DNA of 64,000 nt from JAMLJG01 sp035327585 (GTDB lineage: Bacteria > Verrucomicrobiota > Kiritimatiellia > CAIVKH01): the NCBI GenBank assembly GCA_035327585.1, contig DAOLDD010000013.1, positions 9,986 through 73,985 of the forward strand, read 5' to 3'. The translations under genes were made by a program, and so were the position numbers. Under the pieces are notes generated by a model. The model was not told the origin of the DNA. It searched no databases and worked only from the letters and a program-made list of their open reading frames with translations. Positions 9,747 through 17,602 of this stretch are shown one piece after another (within the stretch, counting starts at the first letter, position 1; each line of letters begins with the position of its first letter).

Positions 9747-10790
9747 ATGTTTGAGCCTGTGACCGGGGAAATTTTCTTTCGCTGCACCGCGTGCCGCCGC
9801 CGCCTGGCGGTCGAGGCGCGCGCGCGCGGGCTCATGGTGGATTGCCCCGGCTGCCACGCTTCCCTTTTGGTGCCGGAACGCTCCACCGTAACGGACCCCG
9901 CCGTGGTGCGGCGCCGCTCGGCCCGTGCCTTCATGCTGATCGGCGGCCTGGCCTGTGGCGCAGCCGGCTGGTGGCTCGCGCGGGGTGGGGCGGAGGAAGC
10001 CGCTGCCGTCGCGCCGGCGCAACCCGCTGTTCGCGAATTGAGCAACCCGCTGCGCGAAGCGCTGGCCGCGCGTTCGAAGACCGGCGCGTCTTCGGAGCGG
10101 GCGCTGGCTGATGCGCGGGCGCTGGAACAGGAATATTCCCATCTCCAATCCGCGCACCGCGCGGTGAGCCGGCAGTACGAGGATCTCGCGAACTGGGTGC
10201 TCACCAACCTGCGTGGACGCTTCCTGCTGAAGGACCGGCATGTCGGCCGCCTGCGGTTCTCACCGGTCGGCGAGGATTATTCCGTGCACCCGGACCTCGC
10301 CGATTTCCTCGCGGTGAACGAGCAGGAATCGGGCTTGATGCAGGACCTCTTGCAGTATGGACGCGCGGCGCTGCTCGGTTTGCAGCGGCAGTACGCCGTC
10401 ACGACGCAGGCCGCGCCCGGCCAGGTCTCCGTCTACATCCCTCCCTTCGATCGCGAAGGCGCCGCGCTGCGCGAAGACCTCTACAGCGGCCTGCAAACCG
10501 TGCTCGGCGCGGATCGCTTCAACCGCATGATCGCCGTGGGCGAGGAGGAGCTCGTCCGCGCCTACGACTACTTCGGCGCCGCCGCGCGCACGCTTGTGTT
10601 CGAACTCGCCATGGACCCCGCGGTTTCCAAACAGCCGTACCTCGTGATTCGAGACGGCTGGGTGATTCCGAAGGACGCGTCGCGCCGCGTGACCGAAACA
10701 ACCGAGGAAGCCGTCACCGAACTGCCCCCTCGCTACAACGCCTACCTCCCCCTCCTGCCCGAATTCGTGGCCACCTATGCCAAACCCTGA
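9747..10790 (+). CDS. uncharacterised zinc-ribbon, single-span membrane protein
   Basis: The function of this 347-aa protein is not recognised. The N-terminus carries a CxxC...CxxC zinc ribbon (RCTACRRR near residue 12-19 and DCPGCHAS near 32-39). One transmembrane helix follows (FMLIGGLACGAAGWWLA, about 62-78), then a charged, coiled-coil-prone segment (about 95-150) and a roughly 190-residue C-terminal domain with no motif I know. The cytoplasmic zinc ribbon plus extracytoplasmic domain resembles membrane-anchored sensor or scaffold proteins. It overlaps the pseudouridine synthase gene by 14 bp. Confidence 0.6.
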   Translation: MFEPVTGEIFFRCTACRRRLAVEARARGLMVDCPGCHASLLVPERSTVTDPAVVRRRSARAFMLIGGLACGAAGWWLARGGAEEAAAVAPAQPAVRELSNPLREALAARSKTGASSERALADARALEQEYSHLQSAHRAVSRQYEDLANWVLTNLRGRFLLKDRHVGRLRFSPVGEDYSVHPDLADFLAVNEQESGLMQDLLQYGRAALLGLQRQYAVTTQAAPGQVSVYIPPFDREGAALREDLYSGLQTVLGADRFNRMIAVGEEELVRAYDYFGAAARTLVFELAMDPAVSKQPYLVIRDGWVIPKDASRRVTETTEEAVTELPPRYNAYLPLLPEFVATYAKP

Positions 10791-11502
10791 CGACGCCACT
10801 CCGCGCCGTGTGCGCTTGCACAAATACATGGCCGAATGCGGTGTCGCCGCGCGCCGCGCGTGTGAGCGCATCATGCAGGAGGGCCGGGTGCGCGTGGATG
10901 GTGCGGTCGTCCGCGAGCCGGGAACCACCATTGATCCCACCACGCAGCGCGTCGAAGTGGATGGACGCTTGATCAGCCGCGAGCGCTTCCGCTACCTGCT
11001 CTACCACAAGCCGCGCGGCGTGCTCAGCGCGCTCTCCGACGACCGCGGGCGCGGGCACCTCGGCGACGTGCTGCCACCGGAACTCGGACGCGTGTACCAC
11101 GTCGGCCGCCTCGACCAGGACAGCGAGGGCCTGTTGCTGCTCACGAACGACGGCGAATTCGCCGCGCGCATGACGCACCCGCGCTACGAAATCGAAAAGA
11201 CCTACCAAGTCTGGTGCACCGGCGAGCCTGATGCCGCCGCGATCCAGCGCATGCTGGACGGCATTGAAGACGACGGCGAACGCCTGCGCGCTAAACGAAT
11301 CGACCGCATCGACACGGGCCATTACACCGTCGTGCTGACGGAGGGAAAAAAACGGGAAATCCGCCGCCTCTTCGCCGCTTGCGGCTGCCCCGTGACGCGC
11401 CTGCTGCGCACCGCCGTCGGCCCCGTCCGCCTCGGCGCGCTCTCCACCGGCCTCTTCCGCGACCTCACCCCCGAAGAGGTCGCCACGCTTCGCGCGCTGT
11501 AG
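10777..11502 (+). CDS. 16S/23S rRNA pseudouridine synthase, RsuA/RluB/E/F family
   Basis: The 241-aa protein has an N-terminal S4 RNA-binding domain (RLHKYMAECGVAARRACERIMQEGRVRVDG, residues 12-41) and the catalytic domain with GRLDQDSEGLLLLTNDG (about 109-125), whose Asp is the nucleophile. The later KTYQVWC and GKKREIRRLFAACG segments are also family marks. It isomerises uridine to pseudouridine in rRNA. The exact paralogue (RluB, RsuA, RluE or RluF) cannot be told from sequence alone. Its start overlaps the upstream gene by 14 bp. Confidence 0.93.
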   Translation: MPNPDDATPRRVRLHKYMAECGVAARRACERIMQEGRVRVDGAVVREPGTTIDPTTQRVEVDGRLISRERFRYLLYHKPRGVLSALSDDRGRGHLGDVLPPELGRVYHVGRLDQDSEGLLLLTNDGEFAARMTHPRYEIEKTYQVWCTGEPDAAAIQRMLDGIEDDGERLRAKRIDRIDTGHYTVVLTEGKKREIRRLFAACGCPVTRLLRTAVGPVRLGALSTGLFRDLTPEEVATLRAL

Positions 11503-11510
11503 GCTACCCC

Positions 11511-11569
11511 TCCGGCGGCGGAGCGCCGGAGCTACAGCCCCTGTAGTTCCGCCGCTCTGTCGGCGGAGA
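11511..11569. repeat. BIME-like GTAG-headed inverted palindrome pair
   Basis: The left arm (11511-11537) is a hairpin of TCCGGCG...CGCCGGA ending in CTACAG. The right arm (11541-11569) begins CTGTAG and is a hairpin TCCGCCG...CGGCGGA. Reading outward, each half starts with GTAG followed by a palindrome, the canonical layout of REP elements recognised by RAYT transposases. The reverse complement matches the element at 14277-14342 apart from the spacer. It lies between convergent genes and could also end transcription. Confidence 0.85.
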
Positions 11570-11604
11570 TTCGGGAGAATTCGTCTCCATTCGTGGTTAA
11601 AAAA

Positions 11605-12450
11605 TTACGCGCACGCGGCGCCGACTTCGCCGAGCAGGTGCGCGACGGAGTCCTCCAGCGAAAGCTGGCCCGCCGCGACCTGCACTTCGTAGCGGCGGTG
11701 CCAAAGGCCGAGGCGCGGCCGCGCCTGGCGCAGTTCGTCGAGAATCAACGGGACCATCGGCCCGCCTTCATCGAGGTAACCGGATTCCACAAATGCGCGC
11801 TCCGCCGCGGCGCGGTCGTACGTCACCCGCACGATGCGCGCGGACCAGCCTTCGTTCCATTCGAGCACCGCGAAGGAGGGCTGCGTGATGCCGTCGAACG
11901 GCATGCCGACCGCGCCCGCGTTGACGATCATCGTGCCGTTGATCCGGCGGATGAACGGAATGTGCGTGTGCCCGGCCACGAGCACCGCCGGCTGCGGCGC
12001 GGTCAATTCCGCGAGCACCGGTTCCTCCATGTCCTCGTAAAGTCCCTGCCGGTTCCCGCGCATCGACGCATGCACAAAGCGGACTTCCGAGCCGTCCGGG
12101 CCGTTCAGCGAAAAATGGTCCGGCCACACCGCGAGCCGCGGCAACAGGTCGCGCACGCGGTTCATCGTCCAGTGCGTGTGCGCGTAAAGCAGTCGTTCCC
12201 ACGGTGCGCGCGCAAGTTCCCCCCGCGACTCCAGCAGGACAAAATCCTCGTGGTTGCCCTTGATAAACTGCCAGTGCCGCGCCTCGCGCAGGCCGAGCAG
12301 CCGCTCCAGGCACGCACGCGGTTCCGGGCCGCGGTTGATCACGTCGCCCGCGACGACCACCTGGTCCGGAGCCAGCGCGTCCACCTCCGCCAGCACCGCC
12401 TCCAGGGCGACGCGGTTCGCGTGGACGTCCGATAGAATCACGATGCGCAT
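11605..12450 (-). CDS. calcineurin-like metallophosphoesterase (YfcE/Ser-Thr phosphatase-like)
   Basis: The 281-aa protein begins MRIVILSDVHANRVALEAVL and contains the metallophosphoesterase blocks DVHAN, VVAGDVINRGPEP, IKGNHEDF and VAGHTHIPFIRR. These supply the Asp, His and Asn ligands of a two-metal site. It probably hydrolyses a phosphoester in the cytoplasm; the substrate is unknown. The frame is open for 67 more codons upstream, but ATG 12450 begins the family-typical strand and avoids overlap with the divergent gene, so it is chosen. Confidence 0.88.
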   Translation of the reverse strand: MRIVILSDVHANRVALEAVLAEVDALAPDQVVVAGDVINRGPEPRACLERLLGLREARHWQFIKGNHEDFVLLESRGELARAPWERLLYAHTHWTMNRVRDLLPRLAVWPDHFSLNGPDGSEVRFVHASMRGNRQGLYEDMEEPVLAELTAPQPAVLVAGHTHIPFIRRINGTMIVNAGAVGMPFDGITQPSFAVLEWNEGWSARIVRVTYDRAAAERAFVESGYLDEGGPMVPLILDELRQARPRLGLWHRRYEVQVAAGQLSLEDSVAHLLGEVGAACA

Positions 12451-12529
12451 ACCGCGCCGAATGTACGCCAGCGCGCGCCCGATTGCATATTTGTTTTCCG
12501 CCACGGCGGACGTGGGTATTCTTAAAGAT

Positions 12530-12943
12530 ATGAAATCCCTGCTATCCGCCCTTTGCCTCTCCCTCGGCGTTACCCTCGCGCAAGCCGCAGCCCCGGCCCT
12601 CGTCGAGGTCGTCGACACGCTTGCGCCATCCAACGCGCTGAACGTCGTCACCTATTCCGCCCCGCGCGCCGTCTCGATCGCGGAACTCGGACTGGACGCG
12701 CTGCACGCCGGCGTCGCGATCATGGTGGCCGACGAAATCCGCATCTTCGCGAGCCGCGACGCGATGGACGCCTCGCCGAAGGCGCGACTCTGGCGCAACG
12801 CGCGCGAGGGCAATCGCTGGTGGTACCAAACCGGCGGCGTAGGAAGCGCCGAGGGCCATGTCGTGCAACCCGGCGAAGTCATCGTCGTCGTAACCCGCGC
12901 CTCCACGCAGCCCATCGCTTGGAAGAACCCGCTTTCGCCGTAA
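12530..12943 (+). CDS. small secreted protein of unknown function
   Basis: The 137-aa protein starts with a signal peptide (MKSLLSALCLSLGVTLAQAAA). The mature region of about 115 residues contains LNVVTYSAPRAVSIAELGLDAL and VQPGEVIVVVTRASTQPIAWKNPL; no known domain is recognised. It is divergent from the phosphoesterase with a 79-bp gap that probably holds both promoters. A pair of 17-bp repeats and a GTGAAC hairpin follow its stop. Confidence 0.6.
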   Translation: MKSLLSALCLSLGVTLAQAAAPALVEVVDTLAPSNALNVVTYSAPRAVSIAELGLDALHAGVAIMVADEIRIFASRDAMDASPKARLWRNAREGNRWWYQTGGVGSAEGHVVQPGEVIVVVTRASTQPIAWKNPLSP

Positions 12944-12945
12944 AA

Positions 12946-12994
12946 TTTACAACGTCTGTAATTCCTTTTTTTGGGACTTACAACGTCTGTAAAA
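12946..12994. repeat. pair of 17-bp repeats TTTACAACGTCTGTAA, 31 bp apart
   Basis: Copy A is 12946-12961 and copy B is 12977-12994 (CTTACAACGTCTGTAAAA), direct repeats 31 bp apart. Each is an imperfect palindrome (TTTACA...TGTAAA). The reverse complement occurs as another pair at 42222-42271, start-to-start 32 bp, over the 5' end of the second giant gene. Confidence 0.8.
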
Positions 12995-13021
12995 CTGTTC
13001 TGATCGCAGCGGATACTCCCC

Positions 13022-13084
13022 CGTTCACGTTCACGTTACCGTTCACGGTTGTCGTGTACGTGTAGGTGTACGTGAACGTGAACG
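13022..13084. repeat. perfect 15-bp inverted repeat of GTGAAC words
   Basis: Arms CGTTCACGTTCACGT (13022-13036) and ACGTGAACGTGAACG (13070-13084) are exact complements around a 33-nt centre. It lies between convergent stops (12943 and 13091) and could terminate both. It is of the same type as 9623-9691. Confidence 0.8.
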
Positions 13085-13090
13085 AGAGAG

Positions 13091-14191
13091 CTACGGCGTG
13101 ATGCGAATTTCACCAATCTTCGGCGCGCCGCCGGTGTCGTCGGCGGGGAAGGTCAGGAGCAGGAAGCGCGCGGTGACGGGTCCGCTTTCAAGCGCCTTGT
13201 TGAGATCTGGCCATTGCTCGGCGTCCATGCTGTAGAAGGGAAGCGCGTTGGTGATGCTGTGCTTGGCGTGCTGGATTTCCAGCGCGGACAGCGTCAGCGG
13301 CGGATGGAACTCCGCAGCGAGCCACCAGCCGGCTTGGCCTTCGGCGCCGTCCCATTGCGTCGTCGTATCGCCGTCGAAGACGTGCCACGCGTTGGTATTC
13401 GACACGGCGGAGCTGCTGGCGACGACGAGGATGGGGCGGGGCGTCGCGTCGGTGCTGTCGGCGGGCGCTTCGCGGTCAGCAAGCGCGGCGAGGCGAGTCT
13501 TGGCTTCCGCGCCGAGCGAGACGTGGTGCTCGACGGCCTGGCTTTCCTCGTAGAGCTGGCGGACTTCCTCGTCGTCGAGCGTGCGCGCGTAGATCAGTAC
13601 ATCGTCGATTGCGCCGGGGAAATAGCGCGCGTTCTCACTGTCGAAATGGCGGCCGATCTGGAAGTTCCCGGCGACGAACGAGTCGTCCTCCGTGTAGTCG
13701 CGTTCCGCGACGAGGGCGCCGTCCATGTAGACCTTGAGTTTTTCGCCGTAGGTGACGGCGACCTGGGTCCAGCGTCCCTTCGCGAAGGCGAAGTTGGCGA
13801 CCATGTTCGCGTTGTAGGTGTTCGGGCCGGAGCCAATGACGTAGCTGTGGCCGAAGGCGTCGCCGATGCCGCTGTCGAGGATGGAGTAGGGGCGCAGGCC
13901 GGGGCGGTCGTCGAGGCGGAACCAGAAGGAGAAGCTGACGGGGAAGCGTTTGCCGCTCACCGGCGTCGCGGCATAGGCGCCCTGGCCGTCGAGCAACAGC
14001 GCGCCGTCCGGGTTGCCGTGCCGGTCGGTCGTGAATTCCGCGCCGACGAGCTGGGCGTGCTGCCCGCGCCCGCTGTGGTCGTCCGCGGTGCCATTGAAGA
14101 AATATGCCGCGAGCAGGTCCGCGCTGAAATCCGCGCGTGCGGTTGGGGCGAGCAGGGCGAAGCCGATGAACAGGGTGAAGAGTGTGCGCAT
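13091..14191 (-). CDS. secreted LamG/concanavalin-A-like protein with C-terminal F5/8-like domain
   Basis: The 366-aa protein has a signal peptide (MRTLFTLFIGFALLAPTARA), then a LamG-like jelly roll of about 200 residues (LLAAYFFNGTADDHSGRGQHAQL, VSFSFWFRLDDRP, KGRWTQVAVTYGEKLKVYMDGALV, IDDVLIYARTLDDEEVRQLY). The C-terminal part has the look of a discoidin/F5-8C fold (NAWHVFDGDTTTQWDGAEGQAGWWLAAEF). Both folds commonly bind carbohydrate. It is probably extracytoplasmic; the ligand is unknown. Confidence 0.8.
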   Translation of the reverse strand: MRTLFTLFIGFALLAPTARADFSADLLAAYFFNGTADDHSGRGQHAQLVGAEFTTDRHGNPDGALLLDGQGAYAATPVSGKRFPVSFSFWFRLDDRPGLRPYSILDSGIGDAFGHSYVIGSGPNTYNANMVANFAFAKGRWTQVAVTYGEKLKVYMDGALVAERDYTEDDSFVAGNFQIGRHFDSENARYFPGAIDDVLIYARTLDDEEVRQLYEESQAVEHHVSLGAEAKTRLAALADREAPADSTDATPRPILVVASSSAVSNTNAWHVFDGDTTTQWDGAEGQAGWWLAAEFHPPLTLSALEIQHAKHSITNALPFYSMDAEQWPDLNKALESGPVTARFLLLTFPADDTGGAPKIGEIRITP

Positions 14192-14276
14192 GTTGGGTCT
14201 CCCGTGGGATAGACAACTACCCCGCGGCGACGTTCAGGGCAAGGGGGGAATGAACATCGTCTGTGCTCGTTCGCTT

Positions 14277-14342
14277 TCCGCCGGCAGAGCGGCGGAACTA
14301 CAGCAGAATGCGGTTGTAGCTCCGGCGCTCCGTCGCCGGAGA
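14277..14342. repeat. BIME-like GTAG-headed inverted palindrome pair (reverse orientation of 11511-11569)
   Basis: The left half 14277-14303 (TCCGCCGGCAGAGCGGCGGA then ACTACAG) and right half 14314-14342 (TTGTAG then TCCGGCG...CGCCGGA) are two hairpins, each headed by GTAG on its own outward strand. The reverse complement aligns with 11511-11569, with a 10-nt spacer instead of 3 nt. It lies between the divergent LamG gene and leuS. Confidence 0.85.
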
Positions 14343-14366
14343 GGGAATGAACCACCTGGGCTCATT

Positions 14367-14400
14367 TCGTCATTGGTCATTGGGTCATTCGCCATTACTA
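14367..14400. repeat. short GTCATTGG/GTCATTCG word repeat upstream of leuS
   Basis: Four near-identical words (CGTCATTGGTCATTGGGTCA, then TTCGCCATT) sit just before the leuS start. They belong to the same class of short imperfect word repeats seen in other gaps. No clear promoter or T-box element was seen in this gap. Confidence 0.5.
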
Positions 14401-14411
14401 TCCACGCCCCT

Positions 14412-16868
14412 ATGCCGTATCCATTCGCACAACTTGAGCCGAAGTGGCAGGCCTGGTGGCTGGCCCACAAGACCTTCCGCACACCCGACCAGCCGGACCC
14501 GGCGAAGCCGAAGTTCTATGCGCTGGACATGTTCCCGTATCCGAGTGGAGCGGGGCTGCATGTCGGGCATCCGGAGGGCTACACGGCTACGGATATTCTG
14601 TGCCGCTACAAGCGGATGAAGGGGTTCAACGTGCTGCACCCGATGGGGTGGGACGCGTTCGGGCTGCCGGCGGAGCAGTACGCGATTGAGACGGGCACGC
14701 ACCCGCGCGAGACGACGTATCGGAATATCGACCGGTTTCGCGCGCAGTTGCAGGCGATCGGGTTCTCCTACGACTGGGACCGCGAGTTCGCGACGACGGA
14801 TGAGGACTACTACCGTTGGACGCAGTGGATTTTCCTCAAGCTCTACGAGAAGGGCCTCGCCTACCAGGCCGAGGTGCCGGTGAACTGGTGTCCCGCGCTG
14901 GGCACGGTGCTGGCGAACGAGGAGGTCATCGACGGCAAGTCGGAGCGCGGCGGGCATCCCGTCATCCGCAAGCCGATGCGCCAGTGGATGCTGAAGATCA
15001 CGGCCTACGCCGAACGCCTGCTCGAGGATCTCGAACTCGTCAACTGGCCCGAGAGCATCAAGGAGATGCAGCGGAATTGGATCGGGAAGTCGGAGGGCGC
15101 GGAGGTTCACTTCCAGGTCACCGGTCACCGCTCACCGATCACCGTCTTCACGACGCGTCCGGATACGTTGTTCGGGGCGACCTACATGGTGTTGTCGCCG
15201 GAGCATGCGCTGGTGGATGCGATCACGACGCCGGAACAGCGGGCGGCGGTGAAGGCGTATCAGGAGGCGGCATCGCGCAAGAGCGATCTCGAGCGCACGG
15301 AATTGCAGAAGACGAAGTCGGGCGTGTTCACGGGCGCGCATGCGATCAACCCGGTGAACGGCGAGCAAATTCCGATCTGGATCGCCGACTACGTGCTCGC
15401 GGGCTACGGTACCGGCGCGATCATGGCGGTGCCCGCGCACGATACGCGCGACCACGAATTTGCGCAGACGTACAACCTGCCGATCCGTCCCGTGGTTGCC
15501 GAGGGTAGGGCGCGTTCGCCGAACGCGCCGGACGGCGGTTTCGGCGAAACCGCCCTACCTTTCGTTGGTGACGGATTTGCTGTCAATTCGCCCTTGATCG
15601 ACGGGCTGCCGACGCCGGAGGCGAAGAAAAAGATCACCGCGTGGCTGGAGGAGAAAGGCCTCGGCGCGGCGCGCGTGAACTACAAATTGCGCGACTGGTT
15701 GTTCAGCCGCCAGCGGTATTGGGGCGAGCCGTTCCCTATTATTTTTGTCGATGGCGAGGCGAAGCCGCTGGGGCCGGACCAGTTGCCGGTGCGGCTGCCG
15801 GACGTGGCGACGTACAAACCGAGCGGGACGGGCGAAAGTCCGCTGTCCACGATCACCGAGTGGGTGAACACAACGGATCCGGCGACGGGCCGGTCCGCGG
15901 TGCGCGAGACGAACACGATGCCGCAGTGGGCGGGGTCGTGCTGGTACTACCTGCGATTCATCGACCCGAAGAATCCCGGCGCCCCGGTGGATCCGGCGAA
16001 GGAAAAATACTGGATGCCGGTGGACCTCTATGTCGGCGGCGCGGAACACGCGGTGCTGCACCTGCTGTATTCGCGGTTCTGGCACAAGGTGTTGTTCGAC
16101 TGCGGCGTGGTGTCCACGAAGGAGCCGTTCCAGCGCCTCGTGAACCAGGGCATGATCCTGGGCGAGGACAACCAGAAGATGAGCAAGTCGCGCGGGAACG
16201 TGGTGAATCCCGACGACGTGATCAAGCAGTACGGCGCGGACGCGCTGCGGCTCTACGAGATGTTCATGGGGCCGCTGGAGGCGGTGAAGCCGTGGAGCAT
16301 GCGCGGCGTCGAGGGCGTGTTCCGGTTCCTGAACCGCGTCTATCGGCTGGTGTGCGACGAGGAAACCGGCGCGTTGCTTCCCGCGGTGGCGGGGGAGCCG
16401 ACGGTTGAGCAGTTGCGTCCACTGCACGCGATGTTGAAGAAGGTGGGGGACGACATTGAGGGACTGCGCTTCAACACGGCGATTTCCGCGATGATGGAAT
16501 TCGTGAACGAGGCGCAGAAGTGGGAGCGTCGCCCGCGCGCGATTTTGGAACGGTTCGTCCTGGCGTTGAGCCCGCTCGCCCCGCATCTCTCGGAGGAGTT
16601 GTGGCAGAAGCTTGGCCACGACCAGAGTCTCGCCTACGAGCCGTGGCCTGCATACGACTCCGCGTTGTTGGTCTCGGACACCATGGAGATTCCCGTGCAG
16701 GTGAATGGCAAACTGCGCGGCAAGATCGTGGTGCCCGTCGGCGCCGACCAGGACGCCATCGTCGCCGCCGCCCAAGCCGATGAGGGTGTGCAGTCGCATC
16801 TCGCGGGGAAAACGCTGCGCAAGACCATTTTCGTGCCCGGCCGGCTGTTGAATTTCGTGGTTTCTTAG
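14412..16868 (+). CDS. leuS: leucyl-tRNA synthetase
   Basis: The 818-aa class I synthetase charges tRNA-Leu. It shows the HIGH-type motif (PYPSGAGLHVGHPEGY, residues about 40-55), the CP1 editing domain (TTRPDTLFGATYMVL near 247), WAGSCWYYLRF, and KMSKS in QKMSKSRGNVVNPDD near 588-602. ATG 14412 gives the usual start (PYPFAQLEPKWQAWW). Residues about 365-383 (EGRARSPNAPDGGFGETAL) are encoded by a 54-bp GTAG-headed palindrome pair inserted in frame near the end of the editing domain. Residues about 236-245 are written in four near-identical heptamers. Confidence 0.97.
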   Translation: MPYPFAQLEPKWQAWWLAHKTFRTPDQPDPAKPKFYALDMFPYPSGAGLHVGHPEGYTATDILCRYKRMKGFNVLHPMGWDAFGLPAEQYAIETGTHPRETTYRNIDRFRAQLQAIGFSYDWDREFATTDEDYYRWTQWIFLKLYEKGLAYQAEVPVNWCPALGTVLANEEVIDGKSERGGHPVIRKPMRQWMLKITAYAERLLEDLELVNWPESIKEMQRNWIGKSEGAEVHFQVTGHRSPITVFTTRPDTLFGATYMVLSPEHALVDAITTPEQRAAVKAYQEAASRKSDLERTELQKTKSGVFTGAHAINPVNGEQIPIWIADYVLAGYGTGAIMAVPAHDTRDHEFAQTYNLPIRPVVAEGRARSPNAPDGGFGETALPFVGDGFAVNSPLIDGLPTPEAKKKITAWLEEKGLGAARVNYKLRDWLFSRQRYWGEPFPIIFVDGEAKPLGPDQLPVRLPDVATYKPSGTGESPLSTITEWVNTTDPATGRSAVRETNTMPQWAGSCWYYLRFIDPKNPGAPVDPAKEKYWMPVDLYVGGAEHAVLHLLYSRFWHKVLFDCGVVSTKEPFQRLVNQGMILGEDNQKMSKSRGNVVNPDDVIKQYGADALRLYEMFMGPLEAVKPWSMRGVEGVFRFLNRVYRLVCDEETGALLPAVAGEPTVEQLRPLHAMLKKVGDDIEGLRFNTAISAMMEFVNEAQKWERRPRAILERFVLALSPLAPHLSEELWQKLGHDQSLAYEPWPAYDSALLVSDTMEIPVQVNGKLRGKIVVPVGADQDAIVAAAQADEGVQSHLAGKTLRKTIFVPGRLLNFVVS
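15116..15144. repeat. heptamer word repeat (GNTCACC)x4 inside leuS
   Basis: Four consecutive heptamers GGTCACC, GGTCACC, GCTCACC, GATCACC encode VTGHRSPITV just before the conserved TTRPDT of the editing domain. The protein length here looks normal, so the repeat replaces rather than lengthens the segment. Confidence 0.6.
15505..15558. repeat. BIME-like GTAG-headed palindrome pair, in frame inside leuS
   Basis: It reads GTAG (15505-15508), arm GGCGCGTT, loop CGCCG, arm AACGCGCC (15522-15529), spacer, arm GGCGGTTT, loop CGGCG, arm AAACCGCC (15547-15554), then CTAC (15555-15558). Both hairpins are perfect, and both heads read GTAG on their own strand. The length is 54 nt, exactly 18 codons, keeping the frame. 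A diverged relative lies at 141-192. Confidence 0.9.
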
Positions 16869-16873
16869 AAAAA

Positions 16874-16907
16874 ACGGAAAACAGGAAGACGGGAAGACGG
16901 AAAAAAG
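16874..16907. repeat. left inverted repeat of the four-helix-bundle cassette
   Basis: GGAAAAC and GGAAGAC words end in GGAAGACGGAAAAAAG. The last 24 nt match the reverse complement of 17466-17489 with one mismatch. Confidence 0.75.
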
Positions 16908-16915
16908 GGGGGGCG

Positions 16916-17455
16916 ATGAAGACCTTTGAGGACTTGCCGGTCTGGAAGGCGGGGCGGGAGTTGGTCCGGCGGGTCTACGGGTTTTCGCGCAAGATTTCCG
17001 ACCCGGGGTTTTGCGAACAAATCCAACGCGCGGCGGTTTCCGTGCCGTCGAACATCGCCGAGGGCCATGAGCGGGGATCGACGCCGGATTTGATCCACTT
17101 TCTTTTCATCGCGAAGGGCAGCACAGGTGAGGTGCGTTCGCAACTGTACAACGCGGAGGACCTCGGATATCTGGCTGCCGACGAGGCGCAGAACTTGCGG
17201 CAGGCGTGTCTCGATATCAGCCGTCAGCTCTCCGGCTGGATCCAGTCGATGCAGACGCCCAATTTCCGGGGAGGTCCCCGCCATCACAAGGAACCTGATC
17301 GCGCGTGGGACCGCTTCGTTGAGAAAGCCGGCCTCGAACGCCAGCCGGATGGGCGTTTCATCAAGGTGCGGGAAGCGGGTGTTGTGTACGGAAAACGGAA
17401 GACGGGAAAACGGAAAACTGGAAAACGGAAGACGGAAGACATGAAGATGGAATAG
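16916..17455 (+). CDS. four-helix-bundle protein (23S rRNA intervening-sequence protein family)
   Basis: The 179-aa protein has the family signature: FEDLPVWKAGRELVRRVY at the start, QIQRAAVSVPSNIAEGHERGS near residues 37-57, and AKGSTGEVRSQLYNAEDLGYL near 66-86. Members were first seen as ORFs inside 23S rRNA intervening sequences and are relatives of the diversity-generating-retroelement accessory protein; the cellular role is unsettled. The C-terminus (GKRKTGKRKTGKRKTEDMK) is translated from GGAAGAC/GGAAAAC word repeats (17391-17450). The gene is framed by inverted copies of the same words, as if the whole were a cassette. Confidence 0.88.
   Translation: MKTFEDLPVWKAGRELVRRVYGFSRKISDPGFCEQIQRAAVSVPSNIAEGHERGSTPDLIHFLFIAKGSTGEVRSQLYNAEDLGYLAADEAQNLRQACLDISRQLSGWIQSMQTPNFRGGPRHHKEPDRAWDRFVEKAGLERQPDGRFIKVREAGVVYGKRKTGKRKTGKRKTEDMKME
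17391..17450. repeat. GGAAGAC/GGAAAAC word repeat encoding the 3' end of the four-helix-bundle gene
   Basis: Roughly six 7-9 nt words run in tandem (GGAAAACGGAAGACGGGAAA...), encoding the basic GKRKT repeats at the end of the ORF. Confidence 0.75.
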
Positions 17456-17465
17456 GTGCGCGGTT

Positions 17466-17499
17466 CTTTTTTCCGTCTTCCTGTCTTCCGTTTTCCGCT
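17466..17499. repeat. right inverted repeat of the four-helix-bundle cassette
   Basis: It starts CTTTTTTCCGTCTTCCTGTC and is the reverse complement of the left copy; the 24-nt core has one mismatch. It lies just after the four-helix-bundle stop and before hppA. Confidence 0.75.
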
Positions 17500-17602
17500 C
17501 CTTAACACTCCCTTTACAATTGACCCGGTGAACCGGAACCGGCAGCATTTACGTACTTTGCAACGAAGGATGAGGATGCCGTCACGCTGAAGTGCGTGAT
17601 TT

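Noticed and set aside
12491..12522. Promoter TTGTTT...TATTCT before the small secreted protein
   Set aside because: Spacing of 20 bp is too long to support it.
17520..17553. hppA promoter with TTGACC as -35
   Set aside because: No acceptable -10 at 16-18 bp.
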